DNA of 27,525 nt, from contig JBIOYQ010000220.1 of assembly GCA_044870295.1 (NCBI GenBank), positions 1 through 27,525 on the forward strand, given 5' to 3'. A program made the position numbers and the translations under genes. Under the pieces are notes generated by a model. That model saw nothing but the letters and a program-made list of their open reading frames with translations. It made no database searches and was not told the origin of the DNA. How positions within the stretch are numbered: the first letter of the stretch is position 1; every line of letters starts with the position of its first letter. Below, in pieces: positions 21,388-27,525 of the stretch. The DNA comes from AC-52 sp044870295. Its GTDB lineage: Bacteria > Actinomycetota > UBA4738.

Positions 21388-22298
21388 CCCGACGGGCCCT
21401 GAGGATCGGGGTGATCCTGCCCATGTTTTCGGGCGACCCCGCGAAGGTCGTGGATGCGGCGCGGGCGTCCGATGCCCTCGGGTTCGATGGGGCGTTCGTG
21501 TTCGACCATTTCTTCCCGCCGGGCGGATCACCCGACCGGCCGGCCCTGGAGGCATTCACCACCTTGGCGGCCGTGGCCGCCGCGACCCGGCGCGTTCGAT
21601 TGGGGACGCTGGTCACGCGAGCCGTGCTGCGCCCACCGGGGTTGGTGGCGAAGATGATGGCCACCATCGATCAGATCAGTGGCGGCCGGACCATCCTGGG
21701 GATCGGAACGGGCGACCCCATCGACCGGCCGGAGCACGACGCCTTCGGCTTCCCGGATCTGGGAGTGCGCGAGCGGCGAGCCCATCTGGCCGAGACCGTG
21801 GGCGCCATCAAGACCCTTTTCACGGGCCGCCCGTTCGACGGCGGCGACTTCATCCCGGCGATGGCGGGACCGCTGGTCCCGTCGGCGGTGCAGCCCGGGG
21901 GACCGCCCATATGGCTCGGCGGTCTGAGCGATGAGATCGTGCGGATGGCGGGATCGATCGCCGACGGTTGGAACGGATGGGGAGTGACGCCGGACGCGTT
22001 CCGGCACAAGGCCAAGCTCCTGGCCGAGGAGGCGGACCGAGCCGGCCGCCACGCGGAAGCGACCTGGGCCGGGATCGTGCTGGTGGGGGAGGACGACCAG
22101 GACGTGCAGCGGTTGGTGGAGGCGCGCCACCGCCGCGGCATGAACGACGGGTTGGCGTGGTCGGGGCCCGTCGACGGGTTCGCGCAATACCTCGGAGACC
22201 TGGCCGAAGCGGGCGCCACCTGGGCCATCGTGGTCCTGGCGGGCCCCGCCGATCGCCGAGCGCTGCTGGCCGATCGGGTGCTGCCGCTGCTGGGCTGA
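21384..22298 (+). CDS. LLM-class flavin (probably F420-dependent) oxidoreductase
   Basis: 304 aa TIM-barrel protein of the luciferase-like monooxygenase family, ATG 21384 overlapping the ROK stop. Family landmarks: GVILPMFSGD, the segment GFDGAFVFDHFF, TRRVRLGTLVTRAVLRPPGLVAK, ISGGRTILGIGTGD and PIWLGG near 213-218. In actinobacteria most members use coenzyme F420, but the sequence alone cannot exclude FMN. Substrate unknown. Coupling to a sugar kinase suggests but does not show an F420-dependent sugar-phosphate step. Ends 83 nt before the next gene, which has its own promoter. Confidence 0.85.
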   Translation: MTRRALRIGVILPMFSGDPAKVVDAARASDALGFDGAFVFDHFFPPGGSPDRPALEAFTTLAAVAAATRRVRLGTLVTRAVLRPPGLVAKMMATIDQISGGRTILGIGTGDPIDRPEHDAFGFPDLGVRERRAHLAETVGAIKTLFTGRPFDGGDFIPAMAGPLVPSAVQPGGPPIWLGGLSDEIVRMAGSIADGWNGWGVTPDAFRHKAKLLAEEADRAGRHAEATWAGIVLVGEDDQDVQRLVEARHRRGMNDGLAWSGPVDGFAQYLGDLAEAGATWAIVVLAGPADRRALLADRVLPLLG

Positions 22299-22304
22299 GG
22301 ACCT

Positions 22305-22334
22305 TTGACGCTCCCGATGGGCGGCCCGTAAGCT
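22305..22334 (+). promoter_or_regulatory. Sigma70-type promoter (TTGACG-N18-TAAGCT)
   Basis: TTGACG at 22305-22310 and TAAGCT at 22329-22334 with an 18-bp spacer, the best two-part promoter in the window. It would give a leader of about 40 nt for the gene starting at 22382. Confidence 0.6.
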
Positions 22335-22381
22335 CGGGCGGCATTTCCTGTCAATCCTGACCAACGGCGAAAGGGTGGCGG

Positions 22382-23692
22382 ATGGTCAAGCGTGTCCTCA
22401 TCATGGGAGCCGCTGGACGCGACTTCCACAACTTCAACGTGGTCTACCGCGACGACCCGGACACCGAGGTGGTGGCCTTCACCGCGACGCAGATCCCGTT
22501 CATCGAGAAGCGCCGCTACCCGGCGGAGCTGGCCGGGTCACGATACCCGGAAGGTATCCCCATCTACCTCGAATCCGAGCTCGACCGCCTGATCGCGGAG
22601 CTGGACGTCGACGAGGTGGTGTTCTCGTACTCCGACATCTCGCACACCTACGTCATGCACAAGGCCAGCCAGGTGCTGGCGGCGGGCGCGTCGTTCGCCC
22701 TGCTCGGGCCCAAGGCCACCATGCTCGAGGGAAACGTGCCGATCGTGGCCGTGTGCGCGGTTCGGACCGGGTCCGGCAAGAGCCAGACCACGCGCAAGGT
22801 CGTGAAGACCCTCAAGGAACATGGCAAGACCGCGGTGGTCGTGCGGCACCCCATGCCCTACGGCGATCTGGTCGCCCAGCGAGTCCAGCGGTTCGAGACG
22901 TTCCAGGATCTGGACGACGCCGACGTGACCATCGAGGAGCGCGAGGAGTACGAGCCGCACCTCATGAACGGCACGGTCGTGTACGCGGGCGTCGACTACG
23001 GCGACATCCTGGAGCAGGCGCAGAAGGAGTGCGACGTCCTGGTGTGGGACGGCGGCAACAACGACTATCCGTTCTACCGGCCGGTCGTGCACCTCACCGT
23101 GGCCGATCCGCTGCGGGCCGGTCACGAGACCTCCTACCACCCGGGTGAGGCGAACTTCCGAATGGCCGACGTCATCGTGATCAACAAGGTCGACTCGGCC
23201 ACGCCCGAGCAGGTGCAGGAGATCGAGCGGTCCGCCGCGGAGCTCAATCCGAAGGCGATGATCATCAAGGGCCGCAGTCCCGTGACGATCGAGGATGGGA
23301 CCCAGCTCGCCGGCAAGCGCGTGCTGGTGATCGAGGACGGCCCGACCCTGACGCACGGTGAGATGCTGTACGGCGCCGGCGTCGTGGCGGCACGGCAGGC
23401 CGGCGCGGCGGAGATCGTGGACCCCCGGGATCACGCCGTGGGCTCGATGAAGGACATCTACGCGAAATACGAGATCGGGCCCGTGCTGCCCGCCATGGGC
23501 TACTCGGCGCAGCAGCTGAAAGAGTTCGAGTCCATGATCAACGCCGCAGGCGCCGACGTTGTGGTGATCGCCACACCCGTGGATCTCCGAAAGCTGGTCG
23601 AGATCGAGCAGCCGGCCGTGCGCGTGACCTACGACCTCGAGGAGGCGGACGGCTCGCCCACCATCGCCGACGCCCTGCGTCCGGTCCTCTAG
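22382..23692 (+). CDS. Cyclic 2,3-diphosphoglycerate synthetase-like P-loop protein (predicted GTPase)
   Basis: 436 aa. N-terminal Rossmann-like domain (KRVLIMGAAGRDFHNFN at 3-19), then a P-loop domain with RTGSGKSQT at 128-136, the DVLVWDGGNNDYPFYRP segment and VIVINKVD. This is the arrangement of the archaeal cyclic 2,3-diphosphoglycerate synthetase family, where the enzyme makes cDPG, a phosphate store and thermoprotectant, from 2,3-diphosphoglycerate with ATP. Bacterial members are mostly annotated as GTPases of unknown role, so the reaction here is a hypothesis. ATG 22382 has an AAAGGG-type ribosome site. The downstream phosphodiesterase-fold gene follows after 18 nt. Confidence 0.8.
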   Translation: MVKRVLIMGAAGRDFHNFNVVYRDDPDTEVVAFTATQIPFIEKRRYPAELAGSRYPEGIPIYLESELDRLIAELDVDEVVFSYSDISHTYVMHKASQVLAAGASFALLGPKATMLEGNVPIVAVCAVRTGSGKSQTTRKVVKTLKEHGKTAVVVRHPMPYGDLVAQRVQRFETFQDLDDADVTIEEREEYEPHLMNGTVVYAGVDYGDILEQAQKECDVLVWDGGNNDYPFYRPVVHLTVADPLRAGHETSYHPGEANFRMADVIVINKVDSATPEQVQEIERSAAELNPKAMIIKGRSPVTIEDGTQLAGKRVLVIEDGPTLTHGEMLYGAGVVAARQAGAAEIVDPRDHAVGSMKDIYAKYEIGPVLPAMGYSAQQLKEFESMINAAGADVVVIATPVDLRKLVEIEQPAVRVTYDLEEADGSPTIADALRPVL

Positions 23693-23710
23693 CGAGGGCA
23701 CGGGCGCGCC

Positions 23711-24400
23711 GTGCAGATCCGCGTCGCCACCTACAACGTGCAATCCTTCCGCGCCGGCATCGATGCGGTCGCCGGCATCCTGGCTGCGGAGGAGCCCGAT
23801 CTGGTCTTCGTCCAGGAGTGCGGGCCGAAGCGGAAGGTCAGGGCCCTGGCTCGATCGTTGGAGATGGACGTCGAGTCCAGCCACCGGCCGTTCAGCAGGG
23901 TTCGGAACGCCGTCCTGTCACGGCCGCCGTGGCGCGTGTTCGGTGCGGACGTGGGGAGGTTCACCCAGGAAGGCCGGACCAGTCCTCGCGGGTTCGTTGC
24001 GGCGCGGCTGCAACGGATGGGGATGCCCCTCACGGCGGTGTCTGCCCACCTCGGGCTGTCGCCACGGGAGCGGGAGGCCCACGCCAAAGAGCTCACCGAC
24101 TGGATCGGTGGCGCGGAGGGCGGGGTGGTGGTCGGGCTCGACCTGAACGAGGGGCCGGGCTCTCCGGCGACGAAGTGGCTGGGGGACAGATTGTTCGACG
24201 CGTTCACCCACGCGGGCCGAGGACCGGGGGAGACCTTCCCGGCCCGCATCCCCACGGCGCGCATCGACTACCTCTTCGCCAGTGGGGACATCCGGCCGCT
24301 CCGGGCGTGGGTCTCGACCGCTCCGGAGGTGGTGACCGCGTCCGACCACCGGCCGGTGTTCGCCGATCTGGAGTTGGAGGGGACCCGCGTCAATCCCTAG
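23711..24400 (+). CDS. Endonuclease/exonuclease/phosphatase family protein
   Basis: 229 aa from GTG 23711, 18 nt after the GTPase-like gene. Metal-dependent EEP fold with N9 in ATYNVQSF, E36 in VQECGP, H113 in VSAHLG, D144 and N146 in GLDLNEGP, D186 in RIDYLF and the catalytic pair D212-H213 in SDHRPV. All key positions are present. Substrates of the family include DNA, nucleotides, sphingomyelin and inositol phosphates; none can be picked here. No signal peptide, so it is cytoplasmic. Its stop lies in a CTAG palindrome shared with the stop of the convergent MFS gene. Confidence 0.87.
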   Translation: MQIRVATYNVQSFRAGIDAVAGILAAEEPDLVFVQECGPKRKVRALARSLEMDVESSHRPFSRVRNAVLSRPPWRVFGADVGRFTQEGRTSPRGFVAARLQRMGMPLTAVSAHLGLSPREREAHAKELTDWIGGAEGGVVVGLDLNEGPGSPATKWLGDRLFDAFTHAGRGPGETFPARIPTARIDYLFASGDIRPLRAWVSTAPEVVTASDHRPVFADLELEGTRVNP

Positions 24401-25617
24401 GACCCCGGCTGCAGCGCCGGCCGAGGCGCCGGGCCGGGGAACCAGCGCAGCATCCCCAGTCCCCATGCGCAGCACACCACGGCCCCGGCCACGACGGTGG
24501 GCCGAGGCCCCCACGCCGCGGCGGCGACGCCGGCCAGCAGTGATCCAACGGGATAGGCGACGCCGAAGGCGAGCATCCAGATGCTGATGACACGCCCCCG
24601 CACCCGGTTGTCGACCGAGAGCTGGATGTCGCTGTTCGTCCCGGAGATGACCAGCAGGTAGGCCGCGCCGAACAGGAACATCAGCACGAGGCCCGATGGG
24701 TAGGACGGCACGGCGCCGAACACGATCAGCACGAGCCCGGCGCTCGCCGTGGCGGCGGCCACCACGCGCCGGCCCACCCGGTTGCCGAGCCGCCCGAGCG
24801 CCAGGGCGCCGGCCACGGACCCCACGCCCAGCGCAGCGGCCAGCGAGCCGTAGGCGCCCGCGCCGCGCCCATAGACCTTCGCGGCGAACACCGGGAGGAG
24901 CGCGCCGGCCGGAGCGGCGAAGAACGACACGACGGCGATCACCCCGATCATGGCCCTGATCCTCCGGTGCGACCACGTGTAGGCGAGACCGGTCCGAAGC
25001 AGGGCCAGCACGCGCTCGCGCGGCCCGACCGTGACCGGCGGCGTGCGCATCAGCAACAGGGCCGTGATCACGGTCAGGAACGACACGGCGTTGACCGCGA
25101 ACACCAGGGCGGCCCCTCGGGAGTACGAGGCGATGACCGCGCCCGCGATCGCCGGCCCGACGACGCGGGCCAGGCTGAATTGGGCGGAGTTCAATGCGAT
25201 GGCGTTCACCATGGCCTCCGGCGGCACGAGCGAGGGAACGAACGCCTGCCAGGTCGGGCCGTTCAAGGCGAATGCGAGCCCCTGGCCGAACGTGAGCGCC
25301 AGCACGGCGAACAGGGTGGCGTCGTTGGCCCAGGCCAGGATGGCCAGCACCGTCGCGTCGACCATCATGAAGCTCTGGGTGACCAGGAGGATCTTCTTCC
25401 GGTCCAGGCGGTCGGTATAGACGCCCCCGATGGGGGACAGGACCGTCGGGATGAAGTTGACGAACGTGACGAAGGAGACCCAGAACGCGGAGTGGGTGAG
25501 CACGAACACGTACCACGCCAGCGCGATGGCCTGCATCCACGTACCGACGTTCGAAAGGAAAGCGCCCGCGAACAGCAGGCGGAAGTTGCGGTGGCGAAGC
25601 GCGTCGAAGGATCCCAC
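24397..25617 (-). CDS. MFS transporter (EntS/MFS_3-like exporter)
   Basis: 406 aa, about 12 hydrophobic helices. The loop between helices 2 and 3 has the MFS signature GGVYTDRLDRKK (64-75). The start MGSFDALRHRNFRLLFAG and following WMQAIALAWYV are typical of the EntS-like group, which exports siderophores, drugs or other small molecules. GTG 25617 directly follows the stop of the upstream cytidylate-kinase-like gene, without a clear ribosome site, so translation probably depends on coupling. Substrate unknown. The stop codons of this gene and of the EEP gene overlap (24397-24400). Confidence 0.88.
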   Translation of the reverse strand: MGSFDALRHRNFRLLFAGAFLSNVGTWMQAIALAWYVFVLTHSAFWVSFVTFVNFIPTVLSPIGGVYTDRLDRKKILLVTQSFMMVDATVLAILAWANDATLFAVLALTFGQGLAFALNGPTWQAFVPSLVPPEAMVNAIALNSAQFSLARVVGPAIAGAVIASYSRGAALVFAVNAVSFLTVITALLLMRTPPVTVGPRERVLALLRTGLAYTWSHRRIRAMIGVIAVVSFFAAPAGALLPVFAAKVYGRGAGAYGSLAAALGVGSVAGALALGRLGNRVGRRVVAAATASAGLVLIVFGAVPSYPSGLVLMFLFGAAYLLVISGTNSDIQLSVDNRVRGRVISIWMLAFGVAYPVGSLLAGVAAAAWGPRPTVVAGAVVCCAWGLGMLRWFPGPAPRPALQPGS

Positions 25618-26235
25618 CTACCCGAGCTTTCGCCGGGCCAGGTCGATGGCGGCGTCCGCGCCGAGGTCGAGCGACAGGAGGCTCGTGTTGAGGACCGCGT
25701 CGTAGAGGAGTGGATCCCGGATGTCGCGTCCGAAGAAGTGGCGCACGTAGTTGGCGCGCTCGGCGTCGGCACGCTCGCACCGAACGGCCGCCTCCTTGGG
25801 GTCGATGCCCTGCCACTCGGCGACGCGGCGGGCCCGGTCGCGCAGCTCGCCGACCAGCGACAGATGGCAGGCGTCCGACCGTCCTGCCAGGACGCACTGC
25901 GCCCCCCGCCCCAGGATCACGTAGCCGCCACCACCGTCGGCCAGCGACTGGATGACCCGGCGCGTCGCTTCGGCCAGCGTCCGGTCGTCGAGTTCGGGAA
26001 CCGTGGTCAGGCCGAAGCCGGGCGTGGCTGCGGCCAGGGCCAGCCCGACCTCTTCGACGATGGCCGGAGCCCGCTCGTCGCGAGCCTCGGCCACCTTCGG
26101 ATCGATCCCCATCCTGCGAGCCGCTTCCTCGGCGATCTCGCGATCGACGAAGGTGAACCCGAGCGCGTCCGCCACGGCCGGGGCGACGCGCCGCCCGCCC
26201 GCACCGTACTGCCGTGAGACCGTGACGACCGGCAC
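25618..26235 (-). CDS. Cytidylate kinase-like protein
   Basis: 205 aa P-loop protein of the cytidylate kinase-like family. N-terminal VTVSRQYGAGGRRVA replaces a canonical GxxGxGKS loop, as is normal in this family, followed by FVDREIAEEAARRMG and the GYVILGRGAQCVL segment. It is not the housekeeping CMP kinase (Cmk), which is normally linked to engA or aroA; the true substrate is not known to me. GTG 26235 starts two nt after the esterase stop, and its stop abuts the MFS start, so it is embedded in an operon. Confidence 0.83.
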   Translation of the reverse strand: MPVVTVSRQYGAGGRRVAPAVADALGFTFVDREIAEEAARRMGIDPKVAEARDERAPAIVEEVGLALAAATPGFGLTTVPELDDRTLAEATRRVIQSLADGGGGYVILGRGAQCVLAGRSDACHLSLVGELRDRARRVAEWQGIDPKEAAVRCERADAERANYVRHFFGRDIRDPLLYDAVLNTSLLSLDLGADAAIDLARRKLG

Positions 26236-26237
26236 GG

Positions 26238-27002
26238 CTATCGGGTGGGGGCCTCGCCCCGGGCGAGTGCGCCCGCGAAGGCGAGCGTCCGCTCGAAGAT
26301 GAGCTCCGCGTCGTAGTCGAGCGTGGCGACGTGATACGAGTTGGCCAGCGGGATCAGCTCCTTCTCAGAGCTCCCCACCCGCGAGAACACGTACTTCGAG
26401 TTCGACGGCTTGGCCACGTGGTCCTCGTTGGAGGAGAAGACCAGCAGAGGCAGGCGCATCGACGGCAGCTCCCGCGCCACGGTCCGGTAGAGCTTCCCCA
26501 GCTGGTTGGCAGCCCGGAGCGGCACGCGCTCGTAGACGAGCTCGTCCTGCCCCGGCTTCTTGATGTCGTTGCCGACGCCCTTGCTCGTTCGCATGAACAG
26601 CCGGACCGCGGGGACCAGCACGAGCTCGGGGCGACGGATGTCGGGGTTGATCGTGACGATGCCGTCGAGCTGGTCGGCATGCTTGACCCCGAGATGCAGG
26701 ACCAGTGCCCCGCCCATGGACAGGCCGACCGCGATCACGGTCTGGCACCGCGACCGGAGGTCCGTCAGCGCTGCCTCGGCCTCACGCTCCCAGTCCTGCC
26801 ACCTGGTCCCCTCGAGATCCTCCCATGACGTTCCGTGCCCGGGAAGCCGCGGGCCGACCACGGAGATGCCGCGTTCGGCCAGCCACGTGCCGAAGGGCCG
26901 CATGGAGGCGGGGGCTCCGGTGAACCCATGCTGCAGCAGGACGCCGACGGGGCCTCGGTCGAACCGGAACGGCTCCGCGCCCGGCTGGATTCTGGGAAGC
27001 AT
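26238..27002 (-). CDS. Carboxylesterase / monoacylglycerol lipase-like hydrolase
   Basis: 254 aa alpha/beta hydrolase of the Est30/monoglyceride lipase type. Oxyanion region LLQHGFTGAP (22-31), nucleophile S95 in GLSMGG, probable acid Asp in SSNEDHVAKPSNS and base His in NSYHVATLDYD. No signal peptide. ATG 27002 starts nine nt after the stop of the 41-aa membrane peptide. It fits hydrolysis of short or medium acyl esters; a lipid role would suit the divergent acyltransferase but is inference. Confidence 0.87.
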   Translation of the reverse strand: MLPRIQPGAEPFRFDRGPVGVLLQHGFTGAPASMRPFGTWLAERGISVVGPRLPGHGTSWEDLEGTRWQDWEREAEAALTDLRSRCQTVIAVGLSMGGALVLHLGVKHADQLDGIVTINPDIRRPELVLVPAVRLFMRTSKGVGNDIKKPGQDELVYERVPLRAANQLGKLYRTVARELPSMRLPLLVFSSNEDHVAKPSNSKYVFSRVGSSEKELIPLANSYHVATLDYDAELIFERTLAFAGALARGEAPTR

Positions 27003-27011
27003 GCGTTTCGG

Positions 27012-27137
27012 TCAGGCCCGGCGCGAGTGGGTTCGGAACAGCTGCGCCACGAGGAACAGGGCGAACGCCCCCGCGGCGCCCACCAGCACCACGAGCACCA
27101 CCAGGAACGTCCATTCGAGTGTCCCGAACGCCAACAT
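27012..27137 (-). CDS. Small single-pass membrane protein
   Basis: 41 aa from ATG 27137. One long hydrophobic helix (WTFLVVLVVLVGAAGAFALF) is followed by a basic C-terminus (RTHSRRA), suggesting an N-out, C-in topology. A GGGAGG lies 13 nt before the ATG, unusually far, with no other standard start codon in between. First gene of the esterase/cytidylate-kinase-like/MFS set. Function unknown. Confidence 0.55.
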   Translation of the reverse strand: MLAFGTLEWTFLVVLVVLVGAAGAFALFLVAQLFRTHSRRA

Positions 27138-27168
27138 GTGGATGCGTTTTCCTCCCGGTTTCGGCGCG

Positions 27169-27177
27169 TATAGTCTA
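27169..27177. promoter_or_regulatory. Overlapping divergent -10 elements
   Basis: Plus strand TATAGT (27169-27174) and minus strand TAGACT (27172-27177) share three base pairs in the 91-bp gap between the acyltransferase and the membrane-peptide operon. No good -35 for either. Confidence 0.45.
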
Positions 27178-27182
27178 ACGAG

Positions 27183-27224
27183 GTGACCGCGACCGACCTG
27201 GCGGGGTTCACGGGGGAAGGCTGA
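27183..27224 (+). CDS. Putative 13-aa leaderless mini-ORF before plsC
   Basis: GTG 27183 lies eight bases after TATAGT and opens a 13-codon frame (VTATDLAGFTGEG) ending with TGA 27222-27224, four bases before the acyltransferase GTG. The ribosome site GGGGGAAGG lies inside its last codons. This is the layout of a translationally coupled leader ORF. Expression is unproven. Confidence 0.35.
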   Translation: MTATDLAGFTGEG

Positions 27225-27228
27225 CGCC

Positions 27229-27525
27229 GTGTTCTGGTGGCTGATGAAGTACGTCTTCCTCGGGCCGGTCCTTCGCCTGTTGTACCGGCCGAACGTGATC
27301 GGTCTCGAGAACATCCCCTTGGAGGGGCCGGTCATCCTCGCGGCGAACCACGAGTCCTTCCTCGACGATTTCCTCATGCCCCTGGTGCTGAAGGGCCGCA
27401 AGGCCACCATCCTGGCCAAGGGCGATTACTTCGACCACTGGTACACGCGGTGGTTCTTTAAGGCCGCCGGGTGCGTTCCCGTGCGGCGCGAAGGCGGATC
27501 GGCCGGCCTGGCCGCGCTGCGCGCA
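27229..27525 (+). CDS. 1-acyl-sn-glycerol-3-phosphate acyltransferase family (PlsC-like), 3' end outside window
   Basis: Membrane-associated acyltransferase that would add a second acyl chain to lysophosphatidate in phospholipid synthesis. The first 99 codons are visible. After a hydrophobic N-terminal segment (FWWLMKYVFLGPVLRLLYR) comes block 1 NHESFLD with catalytic H41 and D46 (H-x4-D), then block 2 near VPVRREGG, where the Arg binds the phosphate. GTG 27229 follows GAAGG with an 8-nt spacer and the mini-ORF stop by four nt. Other PlsC-type acyltransferases (for example acting on other acceptors) cannot be excluded from this fragment. Confidence 0.87.
   Translation, partial: MFWWLMKYVFLGPVLRLLYRPNVIGLENIPLEGPVILAANHESFLDDFLMPLVLKGRKATILAKGDYFDHWYTRWFFKAAGCVPVRREGGSAGLAALRA

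Overview
The window is a very GC-rich, densely coding stretch (about two thirds G+C by eye, strong third-position G/C bias, many GTG starts) from a member of the Actinomycetota. The lineage evidence is a WhiB-type Fe-S regulator, a PimB-like GT4 mannosyltransferase, an F420-type LLM oxidoreductase, the two-subunit KorAB 2-oxoglutarate:ferredoxin oxidoreductase, and ORFs next to promoters that look leaderless. An archaeal-type (short, no C-terminal coiled coil) ValS and a cyclic-2,3-diphosphoglycerate-synthetase-like GTPase point to a deep or poorly characterised lineage rather than a model genus; I cannot name the species. There are no rRNA or tRNA genes, CRISPR arrays or insertion sequences that I can see, and no gene-free stretch longer than about 235 bases.

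Layout. 1-2891: korA (cut by the window edge) and korB. 2884-4734 (minus): PfkB-family sugar/nucleoside kinase and aldo/keto reductase. 4934-5104: tiny zinc-ribbon protein. 5133-5867 (minus): aquaporin. 5972-8036: an operon-like row made of a degenerate receiver domain, three small unknown proteins and a TrpD-family protein whose anthranilate-binding residues are replaced. 8041-9219 (minus): thiolase. 9297-9623 (minus): WhiB-like protein, divergent from 9790-11723, a PimB-like glycosyltransferase plus an alpha/beta hydrolase. 11686-14241 (minus): valS, behind a leader with a small ORF and competing hairpins. 14476-15222: BadH-like SDR. 15284-16429: secreted seven-bladed beta-propeller. 16410-17159 (minus): HAD protein. 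17189-22298: SRPBCC protein, Get3/ArsA-like ATPase, CPIC-motif small protein, a frameshifted bacterial eRF1/Vms1-like protein, ROK sugar kinase and LLM oxidoreductase. 22382-24400: cDPG-synthetase-like GTPase and an endonuclease/exonuclease/phosphatase. 24397-27137 (minus): four-gene set of a 41-aa membrane peptide, esterase, cytidylate-kinase-like protein and MFS transporter. 27229-end: PlsC-type acyltransferase, cut by the window edge.

Most of this is house-keeping and central metabolism. The parts that deserve a second look are regulatory: (i) the valS leader, where one segment can pair either with an upstream copy or with the Shine-Dalgarno region, and the stop codon of a small upstream ORF lies exactly on the upstream copy; (ii) a repeated TANNNT-N6-8-(A/G)TG arrangement implying leaderless translation of several genes and two mini-ORFs; (iii) two overlapping back-to-back -10 elements; (iv) a perfect 13-bp hairpin/palindrome in the promoter of the Get3-like gene; (v) helically phased direct repeats at the whiB promoter. 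On the protein side, the TrpD paralogue, its row of uncharacterised small neighbours, and the SRPBCC/Get3/CPIC/eRF1-like cluster are the best candidates for an undescribed system.
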